Of a stretch of DNA of 64,000 nt, positions 1 through 10,240 are shown piece after piece. This stretch comes from JBCBSZ01 sp039185015. Its GTDB lineage: Bacteria; Actinomycetota; Acidimicrobiia; Acidimicrobiales; Poriferisodalaceae. Made by a program: the position numbers and the translations under genes. Numbering within the stretch: position 1 is the first letter of the stretch; each line of letters starts with the position of its first letter. The DNA is taken from the NCBI GenBank assembly GCA_039185015.1, contig JBCDAU010000013.1:1-64000 (forward strand), read 5' to 3'. The notes beneath the pieces are model-generated. The model had not been told where the DNA came from, did no database searches, and worked only from the letters and a program-made list of their open reading frames with translations.

Positions 1-1199
<1,199 letters not shown>

Positions 1200-1538
1200 G
1201 ATCTTCGCTCCGGCCCGAGGGCCGTCGCTTCGATCGGAGAGCCAGTGGAACCGAGGTTCCCCTGACTTATAACTGTGTTCGTTCGCCGACCCCCGTTGGA
1301 GTGGGGACGGCAGACGAGGAATGTGAAGGTCATCACCGCAGCCACCGAAGTAGCCACGACGACGCCCGCACTGGCGTTTCGTCCTCTCTTCCGTTGTCAA
1401 GGAGCGCCGGGTCGGCACCCGCGAGCACACCACTCAGCAGAGCGGGAGGTGCTCGTTCAGCCTGGTTGTGGACCTGTTGCGGTCCAACCTACCGGCGCTC
1501 TGAGCGAGCTGACCGGCGTTCCGGGCCGACTGATGAAT
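1200..1538 (-). promoter_or_regulatory. rRNA leader/promoter region
   Basis: This 339-base stretch between the tyrS stop and the 16S rRNA has no convincing coding sequence. It must hold the rRNA promoter(s) and the 5' leader, transcribed on the minus strand. TTGACA occurs at 1400-1395 and an AT-rich TTATAA at 1273-1268, but they are not spaced as one promoter. I could not identify a boxA antitermination element. The exact promoter is therefore not assigned. Confidence 0.5.
1464..1489 (-). terminator. Hairpin downstream of tyrS
   Basis: GGTT-gt-GGACC-tgttgc-GGTCC-AACC forms a stem of 5 plus 4 pairs with a two-base bulge, about 50 bases past the tyrS stop. It has no clear U tract. It may end tyrS transcription before the rRNA leader. 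Confidence 0.35.
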
Positions 1539-2873
1539 CTAGCGAGAAGCGGGGGTGTCGTCAACCTCTTCGGCGGATTTCTCCGGGGATTCCGGAGCGC
1601 CGATGCGGAGGACGTGCCACCGCTTCTTGCCCCGCCGGAGCAGGGCAAACGAATCGTACCGGAAGTCGCCGCCGGTGATGCGGTCCTCGGACGAGAACTT
1701 CGTGCCGTTGACGCTCACCCCGCCCTGGTCGAGGAGGCGTCGCGCCTCGCCCTTCGAGCCGGCCAGACCCGTCGACACCAGCACGTCCACGACGGAGAGC
1801 CCGTCGCCGCCGAGGTCCGCCCGATCGACGGCGGTCGAACCCGCCTCCTCGGCGACCATCGCCAGCGCGGCCTCGGAGGCGGCGTCGGCGTCGCCGCCGA
1901 AGAGCACCGCCGAGGCCTCTGCCGCGGCGACGGCGGCGTCGGTTCCGTGGACGAGCCCGGTCACCTCGTGGGCGAGGCGGCGCTGGCCCTCCCGCTGCTC
2001 GGGCACCGCCTCGTGTGCGGAGGCGACCTCGTCGACCTCGTCCAGGGAGAGGAACGTCAGCTGGGCGAGGAGGCGACGCACGTTCGCGTCGTCCAGGTGC
2101 ATCCACCCTTGGTAGAAGGCATAGGGCGACATCCGGTGCGCACCGAGCCACATGGTCTCGCCGCCGGCCGTCTTGCCGTACTTCGAGCCGTCGGACCTCG
2201 TGACCAACGGCCACGTGAAGGCGTGGACGTGCCGAGCGAGCCGGCGGCGGGTCAGGTCGACGCCGAGGGAGATGTTGCCCCACTGATCGGCGCCGCCGAT
2301 CTGCAGCTCGCAGTCGTGGATCTCGGCCAGGTGGGCGAAGTCGTTCGCCTGCAGGAGCATGTACGAGAACTCGGTGTACGACAGACCCTGGTCGCCACCG
2401 AGCCGTGAGCGCACCGACTCCTTGCTCATCATCTGCTGCACCGTGATGAACTTGCCGGGGTCGCGGAGGAACTCGAGGATCGAGATCTGCGCGGTCCAGT
2501 CCCGGTTGTCGACGAGCATCGCCGGCGCCACCGGGTCATCGAAGTCGACGAACCGGCCCATCTGCTCCCGGATGCGGTCGACGTTGGCGGTGAGCTCGGC
2601 GTCGGCGAGCAGGTTGCGCTCGGCGGACTTGCCACCGGGGTCGCCGATCATCCCCGTCGCACCACCGGCCAACGCGATCGGTCGGTGGCCGGCGAGCTGG
2701 AAGCGCCGGAGGACGACGAGGCCGATCAGGTTGCCGACGTGGAGGCTGTCGGCGCTGGGATCGCAGCCGTAGTAGAGGGTGATCGGTCCCTCGGCCAGCC
2801 GCGCCCGGAAGGCGTCGAGGTCGGTCGAGTCCTGGATGAGATCCCGCGCGAGCAGGTCGTCGAGCAGCTCCAC
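1539..2873 (-). CDS. tyrS: Tyrosyl-tRNA synthetase
   Basis: The 444-residue cytoplasmic class I aminoacyl-tRNA synthetase charges tRNA-Tyr with tyrosine. The Rossmann catalytic domain fills about residues 1-330. The HIGH-type motif is HVGN (45-48), the tyrosine-recognition segment QIGGADQWGN is at 191-200, and the KMSKS-type loop KYGKT is at 231-235. A C-terminal S4 RNA-binding domain (about 370-425) carries the GEARRLLDQGGVSVNG signature. Length and domain order are normal for bacterial TyrS. The gene is divergent from the penicillin-binding protein gene and reads toward the 16S rRNA. No T-box leader was recognised in the 98-base upstream gap. Confidence 0.97.
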   Translation of the reverse strand: MELLDDLLARDLIQDSTDLDAFRARLAEGPITLYYGCDPSADSLHVGNLIGLVVLRRFQLAGHRPIALAGGATGMIGDPGGKSAERNLLADAELTANVDRIREQMGRFVDFDDPVAPAMLVDNRDWTAQISILEFLRDPGKFITVQQMMSKESVRSRLGGDQGLSYTEFSYMLLQANDFAHLAEIHDCELQIGGADQWGNISLGVDLTRRRLARHVHAFTWPLVTRSDGSKYGKTAGGETMWLGAHRMSPYAFYQGWMHLDDANVRRLLAQLTFLSLDEVDEVASAHEAVPEQREGQRRLAHEVTGLVHGTDAAVAAAEASAVLFGGDADAASEAALAMVAEEAGSTAVDRADLGGDGLSVVDVLVSTGLAGSKGEARRLLDQGGVSVNGTKFSSEDRITGGDFRYDSFALLRRGKKRWHVLRIGAPESPEKSAEEVDDTPASR

Positions 2874-2983
2874 GGCACGTCAGGATGGCAGCCGAACGGC
2901 CCGATCACGCACCTCGTTGCGGGCCCGAGGGGTGGCCACACTTCGGCGGGCTCCTGCGACACCATGGATCCGTGGCCGGTCGG

Positions 2984-5275
2984 ATGCGCATCGTGGCATT
3001 GGGGATGCTCCTCGTGGCCGCCGCGTGCAGCTACGAGATCCCCGAGTTGGCCGCCCCGATCCCGGAGGACGCGCAGTCCTCGTTCGCGGTCGACGCCGAC
3101 GGCAACGAGCTCTTCGTCTTCCATGGCGTCGAGAACCGCGACTCGGTGCCGCTGTCGCGCATCCCGGCCGTGCTGCAGGACGCCGTCCTCGCCATCGAGG
3201 ACCATCGCTTCTGGGACCACCGTGGCGTCGACGTCCGGGCGACCGTGCGAGCGCTCCGAGCCAACGTCGAAGAGGGCGAGGTCGTCCAGGGCGGGTCGAC
3301 GATCACCCAGCAGTACGTGAAGAACGCGCTCGTCGGCGCCGACACCAGCCTCGATCGCAAGATCCGGGAAGCGGCGGTCGCCTTCCAGCTCGAGCAGAAG
3401 CTCTCCAAGGAGGAGATCCTCGAGCTGTACCTCAACACGATCTACTTCGGGGCCGGGGCCTACGGCGTCCAGGCGGCGGCCCAGGAGTTCTTCGGGGTCG
3501 ATGTCGACGACCTCGACCTCGCCCAGGCCTCGCTGCTCGCCGGCCTGATCCAGGCGCCGTCCACCTACGACCCGTTCCGGGCGCCGGAGCTCGCCACGCA
3601 GCGGCGCGACCTCGTCATCGACCGGATGGAGGACCTGGGCTGGATCGACGCGGTGACCGCGGAGACCGTGCGCAGCACGCCGATCGAGCTGCGCACCAGG
3701 ACGGTCGAGGAGCGCTACGACTCGGCCTACTTCGTCGAGGAGGTGCGCCGCTTCCTCCTCACCGATCCCCGCTTCGGCGAGACCTTCGAGGAACGGCGCG
3801 ACCTGCTGTTCGCCGGCGGCCTCCGCATCGAGACGAGCCTCGATGCCGGCCTGCAGGCCCAAGCCGAGCTCGCGGTGCGCCGAGTGCTCCCGGATCCGGA
3901 GGATCCCGACGTGGCGGTCGTCGTCATCGACCCGAACACCGGGTGGGTGCGGGCGATCGTCGGCGGCCACGACTTCTTCGACCCCGAGGCCGAGGAGGCC
4001 AAGCTCAACCTCGCGACCCAGGGCGTGCGTCCCACCGGGTCGGCGTTCAAGCCGATCGTGCTCGCCGCCGCCCTCGAGGAGGGCATCACCCTCAACCGCA
4101 CCTACGACGCGCCGGCGCTGATGGAGTTCGATCTACCCGCAGGCGTCTGGGAGGTCGAGAACTACGGCCAGACCGCCGGCGGCTCGGTCGATCTCGTCGA
4201 GGCGACGGTGTGGAGCTACAACACCGCCTACGCCCAGCTGGTGCTCGACGTCGGACCCGACGATGCGACGGCGATGGCCTCCCGCCTCGGCATCACCTCC
4301 CCCATGCTCGCCGTCCCGTCGGCGGTGCTCGGCACGAACGACATCTCGCCGCTCGACCTCACGAGCGCCTACGCCACCTTCGCGGCCGGCGGTGTGCACC
4401 GGCCGCCGGCGTTCGTGACCCGTGTGTCCGACCGGGATGGCACGGTGCTGTACCGGTGGGAGGACGAGGGCGAGCAGGTCATCGACTCCACCGTCGCCAA
4501 CCAGGTGACCGGGGTCCTCACCCAGGTCGTCGGCCGCGGGACCGGCGTGAACGCCCGGATCGGCCGACCGGTCGCCGGCAAGACCGGCACGGGGCAGAAC
4601 TGGGGTGACGCCTGGTTCGTCGGGTACACGCCCGACCTCGTGACGGGCGTCTGGGTCGGGTATGCGGAGGGGCAGATCTCGATGGTGCCGCCGACGACCC
4701 GCGAGACGGTCACCGGCGGCAACTGGCCGGCCCGCATCTGGCAGTCGTTGATGACCGACGCGCTCGCCGAGGTGCCGATCAGCGAGTTCCCCACGGCGGT
4801 CCTGCCCACCGACGACACGACGCCGCCCGACGCCTCCGATGAGACCGACGAGACCGTGCCCGAGGGGCAGGCGGTCCCCGATGTCGTCGGTGTGCCGGTC
4901 GATCCGGCGACCGAGACCCTGGCCCGCGCCGGACTGAACGTCGAGGTCGTCGAGGTGCCTGACGACCAGTACCCGCCGGGGATCGTCGTCGCCACCGAAC
5001 CAGCGGCCGGCGCCGCACGACCAGAGGACGGCGTGCTCATCCTCCAGGTGGCCAACGGCCAACGGGTCCCCCGGGCTCCCGACGTGCTCGGCACCCTCGC
5101 CGACGACGTGCTCGCCGAGCTCGGTGACCGGATCGGGATCGAGGTCATCGTCGAGTTCGATCCCGACGGCGACGCCGCCGCCGAGCGTCCGGGCGTGATC
5201 TGGCAGACCGAGCCGGCCGCCGGTGCTCCGCTGCTCGACGGCGAGGTCCTCACCCTCTGGGTGAATCCGGGCTGA
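2984..5275 (+). CDS. Class A penicillin-binding protein with PASTA domains
   Basis: A bifunctional peptidoglycan synthase that polymerises lipid II and cross-links stem peptides at the outer face of the membrane. With the start at 2984 it is 763 residues; an in-frame GTG at 2972 is an alternative. The N-terminus is a short hydrophobic signal or anchor ending LLVAAACS, so a weak lipobox is possible. The GT51 transglycosylase has EDHRFWDHRG (about 72-81, catalytic Glu) and GGSTITQQ (about 103-110). The transpeptidase has SAFK (Ser about 353, Lys about 356), SYN (about 411) and KTGT (about 533). Two PASTA-like repeats (about 630-695 and 698-763) end the protein, as in actinobacterial PonA proteins that sense muropeptides. 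It is a single-gene unit facing away from tyrS. Confidence 0.95.
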   Translation: MRIVALGMLLVAAACSYEIPELAAPIPEDAQSSFAVDADGNELFVFHGVENRDSVPLSRIPAVLQDAVLAIEDHRFWDHRGVDVRATVRALRANVEEGEVVQGGSTITQQYVKNALVGADTSLDRKIREAAVAFQLEQKLSKEEILELYLNTIYFGAGAYGVQAAAQEFFGVDVDDLDLAQASLLAGLIQAPSTYDPFRAPELATQRRDLVIDRMEDLGWIDAVTAETVRSTPIELRTRTVEERYDSAYFVEEVRRFLLTDPRFGETFEERRDLLFAGGLRIETSLDAGLQAQAELAVRRVLPDPEDPDVAVVVIDPNTGWVRAIVGGHDFFDPEAEEAKLNLATQGVRPTGSAFKPIVLAAALEEGITLNRTYDAPALMEFDLPAGVWEVENYGQTAGGSVDLVEATVWSYNTAYAQLVLDVGPDDATAMASRLGITSPMLAVPSAVLGTNDISPLDLTSAYATFAAGGVHRPPAFVTRVSDRDGTVLYRWEDEGEQVIDSTVANQVTGVLTQVVGRGTGVNARIGRPVAGKTGTGQNWGDAWFVGYTPDLVTGVWVGYAEGQISMVPPTTRETVTGGNWPARIWQSLMTDALAEVPISEFPTAVLPTDDTTPPDASDETDETVPEGQAVPDVVGVPVDPATETLARAGLNVEVVEVPDDQYPPGIVVATEPAAGAARPEDGVLILQVANGQRVPRAPDVLGTLADDVLAELGDRIGIEVIVEFDPDGDAAAERPGVIWQTEPAAGAPLLDGEVLTLWVNPG

Positions 5276-5317
5276 CGATCCGCGAGACTTCGCCGTGGGG
5301 AAATCCGAGGGGGCAGC

Positions 5318-6385
5318 ATGGACGAGATCGACCCGACGCGCTTGGAAGCGCTCATGGGCACCGTCGGAGCGAACGCCGGAGGCGTCATGGCCACGGCGAT
5401 CGCCTACATGGGCGACCGGCTGGGCATCTGGTCCGCGATGGCCGACGGACAATCGGCCTCGCCGGCGACGGTGGCCGAGCGAACCGGCCTCAACGAGCGC
5501 TACGTGCGCGAATGGCTCGGTGGGATGACCACCGCCGGCTACGTGACGCACGAGGCGGCGGACGGCACGTTCAGCCTCTCGCCGGAGCAGGCCCTGGTCT
5601 TCGCCACGGAGAACACACCGGCGTCGATGGGCGGCATGTTCCAGATGATCATGGAGGGAACGGTGCCGGCGATCCCGCGGGTGCTGGAGTCTTTTCGGGA
5701 CGGCGGCGGCGTCCATCAGTCCGAGTACGGCCACGGGCTGTGGGAAGGGATGCATCGAGCGACCGCCGGATCGTTCGAAGGGCTCCTCGTCGACGACTGG
5801 TTGAACAGGATCCCTGACGTGCGGGACCGTCTCGCCTCGGGCATCGACGTGGCCGACGTCGGGTGCGGTTGGGGGCGGGCATCGATCGTCCTGGCGAGGG
5901 CGTTCCCGGAGTCCACCTTCGTGGGCTACGACGCGTTCGGGCCGAGCGTCGAGCGAGCCACCGCGGAGGCAGCCAAGGCGGGTGTGTCCGATCGGGTTCG
6001 CTTCGAGGTACACGACGCTGCGACACCCATCCCGGCCGACTACGACCTCATCACGACCTTCGACGTGATCCACGACGCGGTCGACCCGCAGGGCATCCTC
6101 GGCGCCATCCGAACGGCGCTGCGACCGGGCGGGCACTTCCTCTGCGTCGACATCAACTGCTCACCGGAGCTCGACGACATGGCAGGGCCCATGGGGACGC
6201 TGTTCCACGGGTTCAGCCTCACCTACTGCATGACGACATCGCTCGCGAACGACGGCGTCGGACTGGGCACGGTGGGTCTGCATCCACCCAAGCTCCGGGA
6301 GCTCGGTGAGGCGGCGGGCTACTCCTCGATCGACCACGTGGACGTCGAGAACCCGTTCAACACCCTGTACGTGCTCGCGAAGTAG
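5318..6385 (+). CDS. SAM-dependent methyltransferase with N-terminal winged helix
   Basis: A 355-residue class I methyltransferase. Residues about 15-85 form a winged-helix-like dimerisation region (SPATVAERTGLNERYVREWL), as seen in O-methyltransferase-like families. The Rossmann fold starts near residue 175 with the SAM loop DVGCGWGRA, followed by a D at the end of strand 2 (FVGYDAFG) and motif post-I FDVIHDAVDP. The substrate cannot be read from sequence. The related Rv2258c-type proteins of mycobacteria are also of unknown substrate. The start at 5318 follows a GGGGGCAGC stretch. It is 42 bases after the penicillin-binding protein gene and may be co-transcribed. Confidence 0.85.
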   Translation: MDEIDPTRLEALMGTVGANAGGVMATAIAYMGDRLGIWSAMADGQSASPATVAERTGLNERYVREWLGGMTTAGYVTHEAADGTFSLSPEQALVFATENTPASMGGMFQMIMEGTVPAIPRVLESFRDGGGVHQSEYGHGLWEGMHRATAGSFEGLLVDDWLNRIPDVRDRLASGIDVADVGCGWGRASIVLARAFPESTFVGYDAFGPSVERATAEAAKAGVSDRVRFEVHDAATPIPADYDLITTFDVIHDAVDPQGILGAIRTALRPGGHFLCVDINCSPELDDMAGPMGTLFHGFSLTYCMTTSLANDGVGLGTVGLHPPKLRELGEAAGYSSIDHVDVENPFNTLYVLAK

Positions 6386-6404
6386 CCGCTCGGCCAGCAG
6401 GAAC

Positions 6405-6689
6405 TCAGCCCGGCTCCGACGAGCGCTCCCACGGGAAGGGCTCACCGTCGGTCAGCAGGTACTCGTCGTCGAGCCGGGACGGGTCGCGCACGTCGAAGCG
6501 GGCCGTGGCGAACCAGGCGAAGGTGGCGACCGGTCCGAGCACGATCTGGACGATCACCCAGCCGCGCCGGTCACGACGCGCGGCGACGAACGCCTCGGGC
6601 GGATGCGACAGCACGTCGCGGATGCCCCAGACGACGATCCAGATGCCGATCGCCAGCGTCGAGAGGATGACCACGCCGATCCAGCTCAC
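6405..6689 (-). CDS. Small two-TM membrane protein
   Basis: A 94-residue protein with two predicted transmembrane helices (about 3-24 and 43-63) and an acidic, proline-containing C-terminal tail. The arrangement resembles the PLDc_N type of small membrane domain, but I do not recognise a specific function. It starts four bases after the Nudix gene stop and is therefore probably the last gene of the argH-mpg-Nudix transcript. It is convergent with the methyltransferase gene, leaving 19 bases between stops. Confidence 0.7.
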   Translation of the reverse strand: MSWIGVVILSTLAIGIWIVVWGIRDVLSHPPEAFVAARRDRRGWVIVQIVLGPVATFAWFATARFDVRDPSRLDDEYLLTDGEPFPWERSSEPG

Positions 6690-6693
6690 GGGG

Positions 6694-7284
6694 TCAACGG
6701 TACCGGCGGGCGATCGTGCCGCCGTAGTCCGCGAGGCGTCTGGTGGCGTCGTCGAGGTCGAGACCCCCGAGGTCGGCGAGCGGCACCCAGCGCAGGGCCT
6801 CCGACTCGTCGTTGCCCTGCTCCTTCGCGCCCTCGGGTGCCCGCACGACGTAGCGGACGTCGAGGTGGAAGTGGGCAGGCTCCTTGGGCGGAGCGACGCG
6901 ATGCACGTCGATGTCGACGGCCTCCGACCAGACCTCCAGCCCCTCGATGCCGGTCTCCTCGGTCGCCTCCCGAAGGGCCGCTGCGGCGAGATTGGCGTCG
7001 CCGTCGACGTGCCCGCCCGGCTGGAGCCACATCTGCAACTTGCGGTGGAACATCAGCAACGTCCGCTCCGCAGCGGCATCGACGACCAACGCCGAGCCGG
7101 TCAGGTGCCCGGAGTAACAGGTGCGGTGCAGCGACTCGTCGTGCTGGCGGCACAGGTCCAGGATCTGCTCGCGGGCTGCCCGCTGGACCTCGTCGACCGG
7201 GTCGAACGCCTCGACGACGGCGATCGCATCGGCGAGGTCGGCGGTCGAGCCGAGGGCGGGATCATCGGCACGCAGCCAGCTCAT
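6694..7284 (-). CDS. Nudix hydrolase
   Basis: A 196-residue Nudix hydrolase that would cleave nucleoside-diphosphate-linked substrates in the cytoplasm. The Nudix box lies at about residues 93-116 as GHVDGDANLAAAALREATEETG. The REAxEETG core that binds the metal is intact, while the first Glu of the GX5E consensus is Ala. This variant fits a subgroup with GGHxDGD. The start chosen is the ATG at 7284, which overlaps the mpg stop as ATGA and implies translational coupling. Coupling to a DNA glycosylase would suit a nucleotide-pool cleaning role, but the substrate is unknown. Confidence 0.88.
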   Translation of the reverse strand: MSWLRADDPALGSTADLADAIAVVEAFDPVDEVQRAAREQILDLCRQHDESLHRTCYSGHLTGSALVVDAAAERTLLMFHRKLQMWLQPGGHVDGDANLAAAALREATEETGIEGLEVWSEAVDIDVHRVAPPKEPAHFHLDVRYVVRAPEGAKEQGNDESEALRWVPLADLGGLDLDDATRRLADYGGTIARRYR

Positions 7285-7895
7285 GCGGGGATTCCTTGGT
7301 CGATGAGGCGCACGCCGCGGCCGGGCGAGCGGTGTGGGTCGTCGGGCACGAGCCATCGCCAGGGCTCGTCGACGGCCTTGGTGATCCCGACTCGCGTCGT
7401 CACGGTGGGGTGCGCAGGCGGCGGGGTGCCATCGTCCTCGAGTCGCACGGGCGAGCTCGGGTCGGTGACGTCGACGTCGTCGTGCGAGTCGTCCACGGCG
7501 AGGGCAGCGCAGAGCTTCCCCGGACCCGAGCACAGGTCCCGGTCCCGGCGGGCGGCCGGGCGCCGAGCCCGCATCGCCTCGAGACCCTCGATCGGGGCGA
7601 GCGCACGGATCAGCACTGCGGCGCCGTGGTCGGACGGGCCCGTCACGACGTTGGCGCACCAGTGGATTCCGTAGGAACGGTAGACGTAGAGCCGTCCGGC
7701 GGGCCCGAACATCGTGCCGTTGCGCTCGGTGCGTCGCCGGAAGCTGTGGCTGGCCGGGTCGTCCTCGCGGTACGCCTCGACCTCGACGATCCTGCCCGCA
7801 GCGTCCGGCGCTCGGAGCACCTTGCCGAGCAGCCACGGGGCGACGTCGACCGGGTCGCCGCCGAGGTCGGCGGGATCGACGAGCGTCGCTGTCAC
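7281..7895 (-). CDS. mpg: 3-methyladenine DNA glycosylase (AAG/MPG family)
   Basis: A 204-residue base-excision repair enzyme that removes alkylated and deaminated purines from DNA. Family signatures are the catalytic strand IVEVEAYREDDPASHSFR (about 36-53), GPAGRLYVYRSYGIHWC (about 64-80), and the late DLCSGPGKLCAAL segment. The length is typical for bacterial Mpg. The start is a GTG at 7895 that overlaps the argH stop as GTGA, so it is likely translated by coupling. In M. tuberculosis mpg sits beside tyrS; here it sits between argH and a Nudix gene, about 4.4 kb from tyrS. Confidence 0.93.
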   Translation of the reverse strand: MTATLVDPADLGGDPVDVAPWLLGKVLRAPDAAGRIVEVEAYREDDPASHSFRRRTERNGTMFGPAGRLYVYRSYGIHWCANVVTGPSDHGAAVLIRALAPIEGLEAMRARRPAARRDRDLCSGPGKLCAALAVDDSHDDVDVTDPSSPVRLEDDGTPPPAHPTVTTRVGITKAVDEPWRWLVPDDPHRSPGRGVRLIDQGIPA

Positions 7896-9283
7896 ACCCG
7901 CGACCGGTCGATCTCCAGGCGCGACCGGAACCGCTCGATCTGGTCCGCCACGGCGTCGGGACCGCCCGAGCCCCGGGAGACCCGCGCCGCGGCCGAGGCG
8001 CCTGGGGCGAGCAGGGCGACCCCCTCCTCCCCGAGCTGCGGCTCGGCGGCGACGAGCTCGGCGAGCGTCCCGTCGCCGGCCAGGGCACCGCGGACGAGCG
8101 CGCCGACGATGGCGTGGGCGTCGCGGAACGGCACCCCCCGCCGCACGAGCAGTTCGGCGAGGTCGGTGGCCGCGGCGAGCGGATCGTCAGCGGCTGCGGC
8201 CATGCGGTCGTGGCGCAGCTCGGCGGCGGCGACGAGGCCGGTGATGGCCGTGAGCCCGAGGCCGATCTGCTCGACGGCATCGAACAGCGGCTCCTTGTCC
8301 TCCTGGAGGTCGCGGTTGTAGGCGAGCGGGAGGCCCTTGAGGGTGACGAGCAGTCCGGTGAGCCCGCCGATCACCCGGCCGGCCTTGCCGCGGGCGAGCT
8401 CGGCGATGTCGGGGTTCTTCTTCTGCGGCATCATCGACGAGCCGGTGGCATGGGCGTCGTCGAGGCCGAGGAAGCCGAACTCCTCGCTGGCCCACAGCAC
8501 GATCTCCTCGCCCATGCGGGACAGGTGCACGGCCACCATCGAGAGGCAGAACATCGCCTCGGCGACGAAGTCGCGATCGCTGACGGCGTCGAGGGAGTTG
8601 TCGAACACCCGGGCGAAGCCGAGCTCCTCAGCGCTGAGCTCCGGATCGATCGGCAGCGTGGAGCCGGCGAGGGCGCCGGCGCCGAGCGGCGACACGTCGA
8701 GTCGCTCGATGCAGGCGATGAGGCGATCGACGTCGCGTGCGAAGGTCCAGCCGTGGGCGAGCAGGTGGTGGGCGACCAGCACCGGCTGGGCCCGCTGGAG
8801 GTGCGTGTAGCCGGGGAGGCGGGCATCACCGGACTCGACCGCCCGGTCGAGCAGCACCTGCTGCAGGCCGACGAGCCGCTCGACGATGCCGGCCAGCTCG
8901 CGCTTGCAGTAGAGCCGGAGGTCGGTGGCGACCTGGTCGTTGCGGCTGCGCCCGGTGTGGAGCTTGCCGCCGGCCGGGCCGGCCAGCTCGGTCACGCGCC
9001 GCTCGACGGCGGTGTGGATGTCCTCGTCGCCGGGGCCGAAGTCGAAGCTGCCGTCGGCGAGCTCGGCCTCGACCTGTTCGAGGGCGGCGAGCACGGCGTC
9101 GACCTCGTCGGCGACGAGGATGCCGACCTGACCCAACATCTTGACGTGGGCTCGGGAGCCCGTGATGTCGTCCCGGAAGAGACGTCGATCGAACGGGAGG
9201 CTCACCGTATAGGCCAACAGCTCCTCGGCCGGGCCCCCCTCGAAGCGCCCGTGCCAGAGCGTCTTCGACTCCTCGCCGTCCAT
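7892..9283 (-). CDS. argH: Argininosuccinate lyase
   Basis: The enzyme splits argininosuccinate into arginine and fumarate, the last step of arginine synthesis. It is 463 residues from the ATG at 9283, which matches the family start (LWHGRFEGGPAEELLAYT). The TxLQxAQPV segment lies near residue 155 and the fumarase/aspartase superfamily loop GSSMMPQKKNP near 280-290, both intact. It is separated by about 8.7 kb from argCBDFR, unlike the continuous actinobacterial arg cluster. I saw no ARG box in the 90 bases upstream. Its stop overlaps mpg by four bases. Confidence 0.97.
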   Translation of the reverse strand: MDGEESKTLWHGRFEGGPAEELLAYTVSLPFDRRLFRDDITGSRAHVKMLGQVGILVADEVDAVLAALEQVEAELADGSFDFGPGDEDIHTAVERRVTELAGPAGGKLHTGRSRNDQVATDLRLYCKRELAGIVERLVGLQQVLLDRAVESGDARLPGYTHLQRAQPVLVAHHLLAHGWTFARDVDRLIACIERLDVSPLGAGALAGSTLPIDPELSAEELGFARVFDNSLDAVSDRDFVAEAMFCLSMVAVHLSRMGEEIVLWASEEFGFLGLDDAHATGSSMMPQKKNPDIAELARGKAGRVIGGLTGLLVTLKGLPLAYNRDLQEDKEPLFDAVEQIGLGLTAITGLVAAAELRHDRMAAAADDPLAAATDLAELLVRRGVPFRDAHAIVGALVRGALAGDGTLAELVAAEPQLGEEGVALLAPGASAAARVSRGSGGPDAVADQIERFRSRLEIDRSRV

Positions 9284-9383
9284 CGATGCCTCGCCTCTCG
9301 CTCGATCGCCAGGACCGACCGAGCCTACGTGTCGATCCACCCTCCGCCGTCCCTGGTGAGCGACTCGGGTCGGCCCACCCGAT

Positions 9384-9632
9384 TCACGACGGCAGGTCGA
9401 GGATCAGCGCAAGGACCGCTCGGATCTGCGTGAGCGTGGTCGCGCCGACGTTGCCACGAGCTGTGTCGATACGAGCCGGCGAGACGGAGCGGACGTGTTG
9501 GCACTGCGCCGCCGACTCGGCATCGAGCCCCGTCTCGGGACCCCGCTCCACCTGGATCTCGGTCGCATGAGCGCGGATGGTCGAGGTCCTCCGGCAGGAC
9601 CAGATGGGTGCTGACCTCCGAGCGCCCTTGGA
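9384..9632 (-). pseudogene. MazF/PemK-like toxin fragment, truncated and frameshifted
   Basis: This gap between argH and the TetR gene has no intact gene. On the minus strand one frame gives THLVLPEDLDHP (about 9611-9576), and a one-base shift near 9575 gives RAHATEIQVERGPETGLD, QCQHVRSVSPARID and LTQIRAVLALILDLPS, ending at TGA 9386-9384. Together these resemble the C-terminal two thirds of MazF/PemK endoribonucleases (hydrophobic strand, GPExGL, xxRTVSxxR, final LxxIxxxLxxxLxL helix). The N-terminal strand is missing and no MazE-like antitoxin is visible. I read it as a decayed toxin gene. It could be non-coding sequence with a chance match. Confidence 0.4.
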
Positions 9633-10208
9633 TCAGTGAGACCGGAGGCCGTTGAGCGCGAGGGCGACGAGCTGGTCGGCCATGGCGTCGGCCTCGACCG
9701 CCCCGGCCACCGCGTAGCGCTGGACGACGGCGAAGTTGATGCCACCCATGAGCCCGGCGACGGCGTTGTCGATGTCGTCCACCTCGACATCGCCCACGGC
9801 GCGAGCCTCGATGAGCAGCTCCCGCAGCGGACCCATCACCGCCCGATCGGCGGTCATCATGATCTCGGACATGTCGGCCATCCGGCCGACGGCGATCATG
9901 AGGTTCAGGCACAGGGCCGGGTTGCCGGCCAACTCACGGACGGTCGCCCGGAGCGCGCCACAGAACCGGTCGAGGGCGGTCCCCTCGCCGGCCTTGGCCT
10001 TGCCGACCGCCTCGGCGACGCGGCTGAGCTTCTCGGTCATCAGGAACGAGACCAGGTCGTCCTTGCCCGAGAAGTAGTAGTAGAGCGTCGCCCGCGGCAC
10101 CTCGATGGCCGACGCCACCTCGTCGAGCCGCAGTGCCGCGCCATCGGCCAGGAAGCGATCGCCGTGGGCGTAGAGCTTGCCGGCCAGCTCCTCGGGGACC
10201 TTCTTCAT
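9633..10208 (-). CDS. TetR-family transcriptional repressor
   Basis: A 191-residue one-component regulator. The N-terminal helix-turn-helix spans about residues 22-52 with the family signature LRLDEVASAIEVPRATLYYYFSGKDDL. The remainder is a helical ligand-binding domain without informative motifs. It is divergent from the ABC exporter pair, with 128 bases between the two starts that contain two matching palindromes. This is the classic arrangement of a repressor controlling itself and an efflux system. The ligand is not predictable. Confidence 0.92.
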   Translation of the reverse strand: MKKVPEELAGKLYAHGDRFLADGAALRLDEVASAIEVPRATLYYYFSGKDDLVSFLMTEKLSRVAEAVGKAKAGEGTALDRFCGALRATVRELAGNPALCLNLMIAVGRMADMSEIMMTADRAVMGPLRELLIEARAVGDVEVDDIDNAVAGLMGGINFAVVQRYAVAGAVEADAMADQLVALALNGLRSH

Positions 10209-10240
10209 GGCTCCACCCTACCAGTCGATCCAGATCAATC

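Noticed and set aside
1395..1400. TTGACA on the minus strand as the rRNA -35 box
   Set aside because: No acceptable -10 hexamer lies 16-18 bases on, so it is noted but not called as a promoter.
2874..2983. T-box riboswitch before tyrS
   Set aside because: The gap is short and lacks a T-box sequence or a specifier hairpin.
4133..6136. Long minus-strand open frame under the penicillin-binding protein and methyltransferase genes
   Set aside because: It spans two well-supported plus-strand genes and is rich in Arg and His, as expected of a shadow frame.
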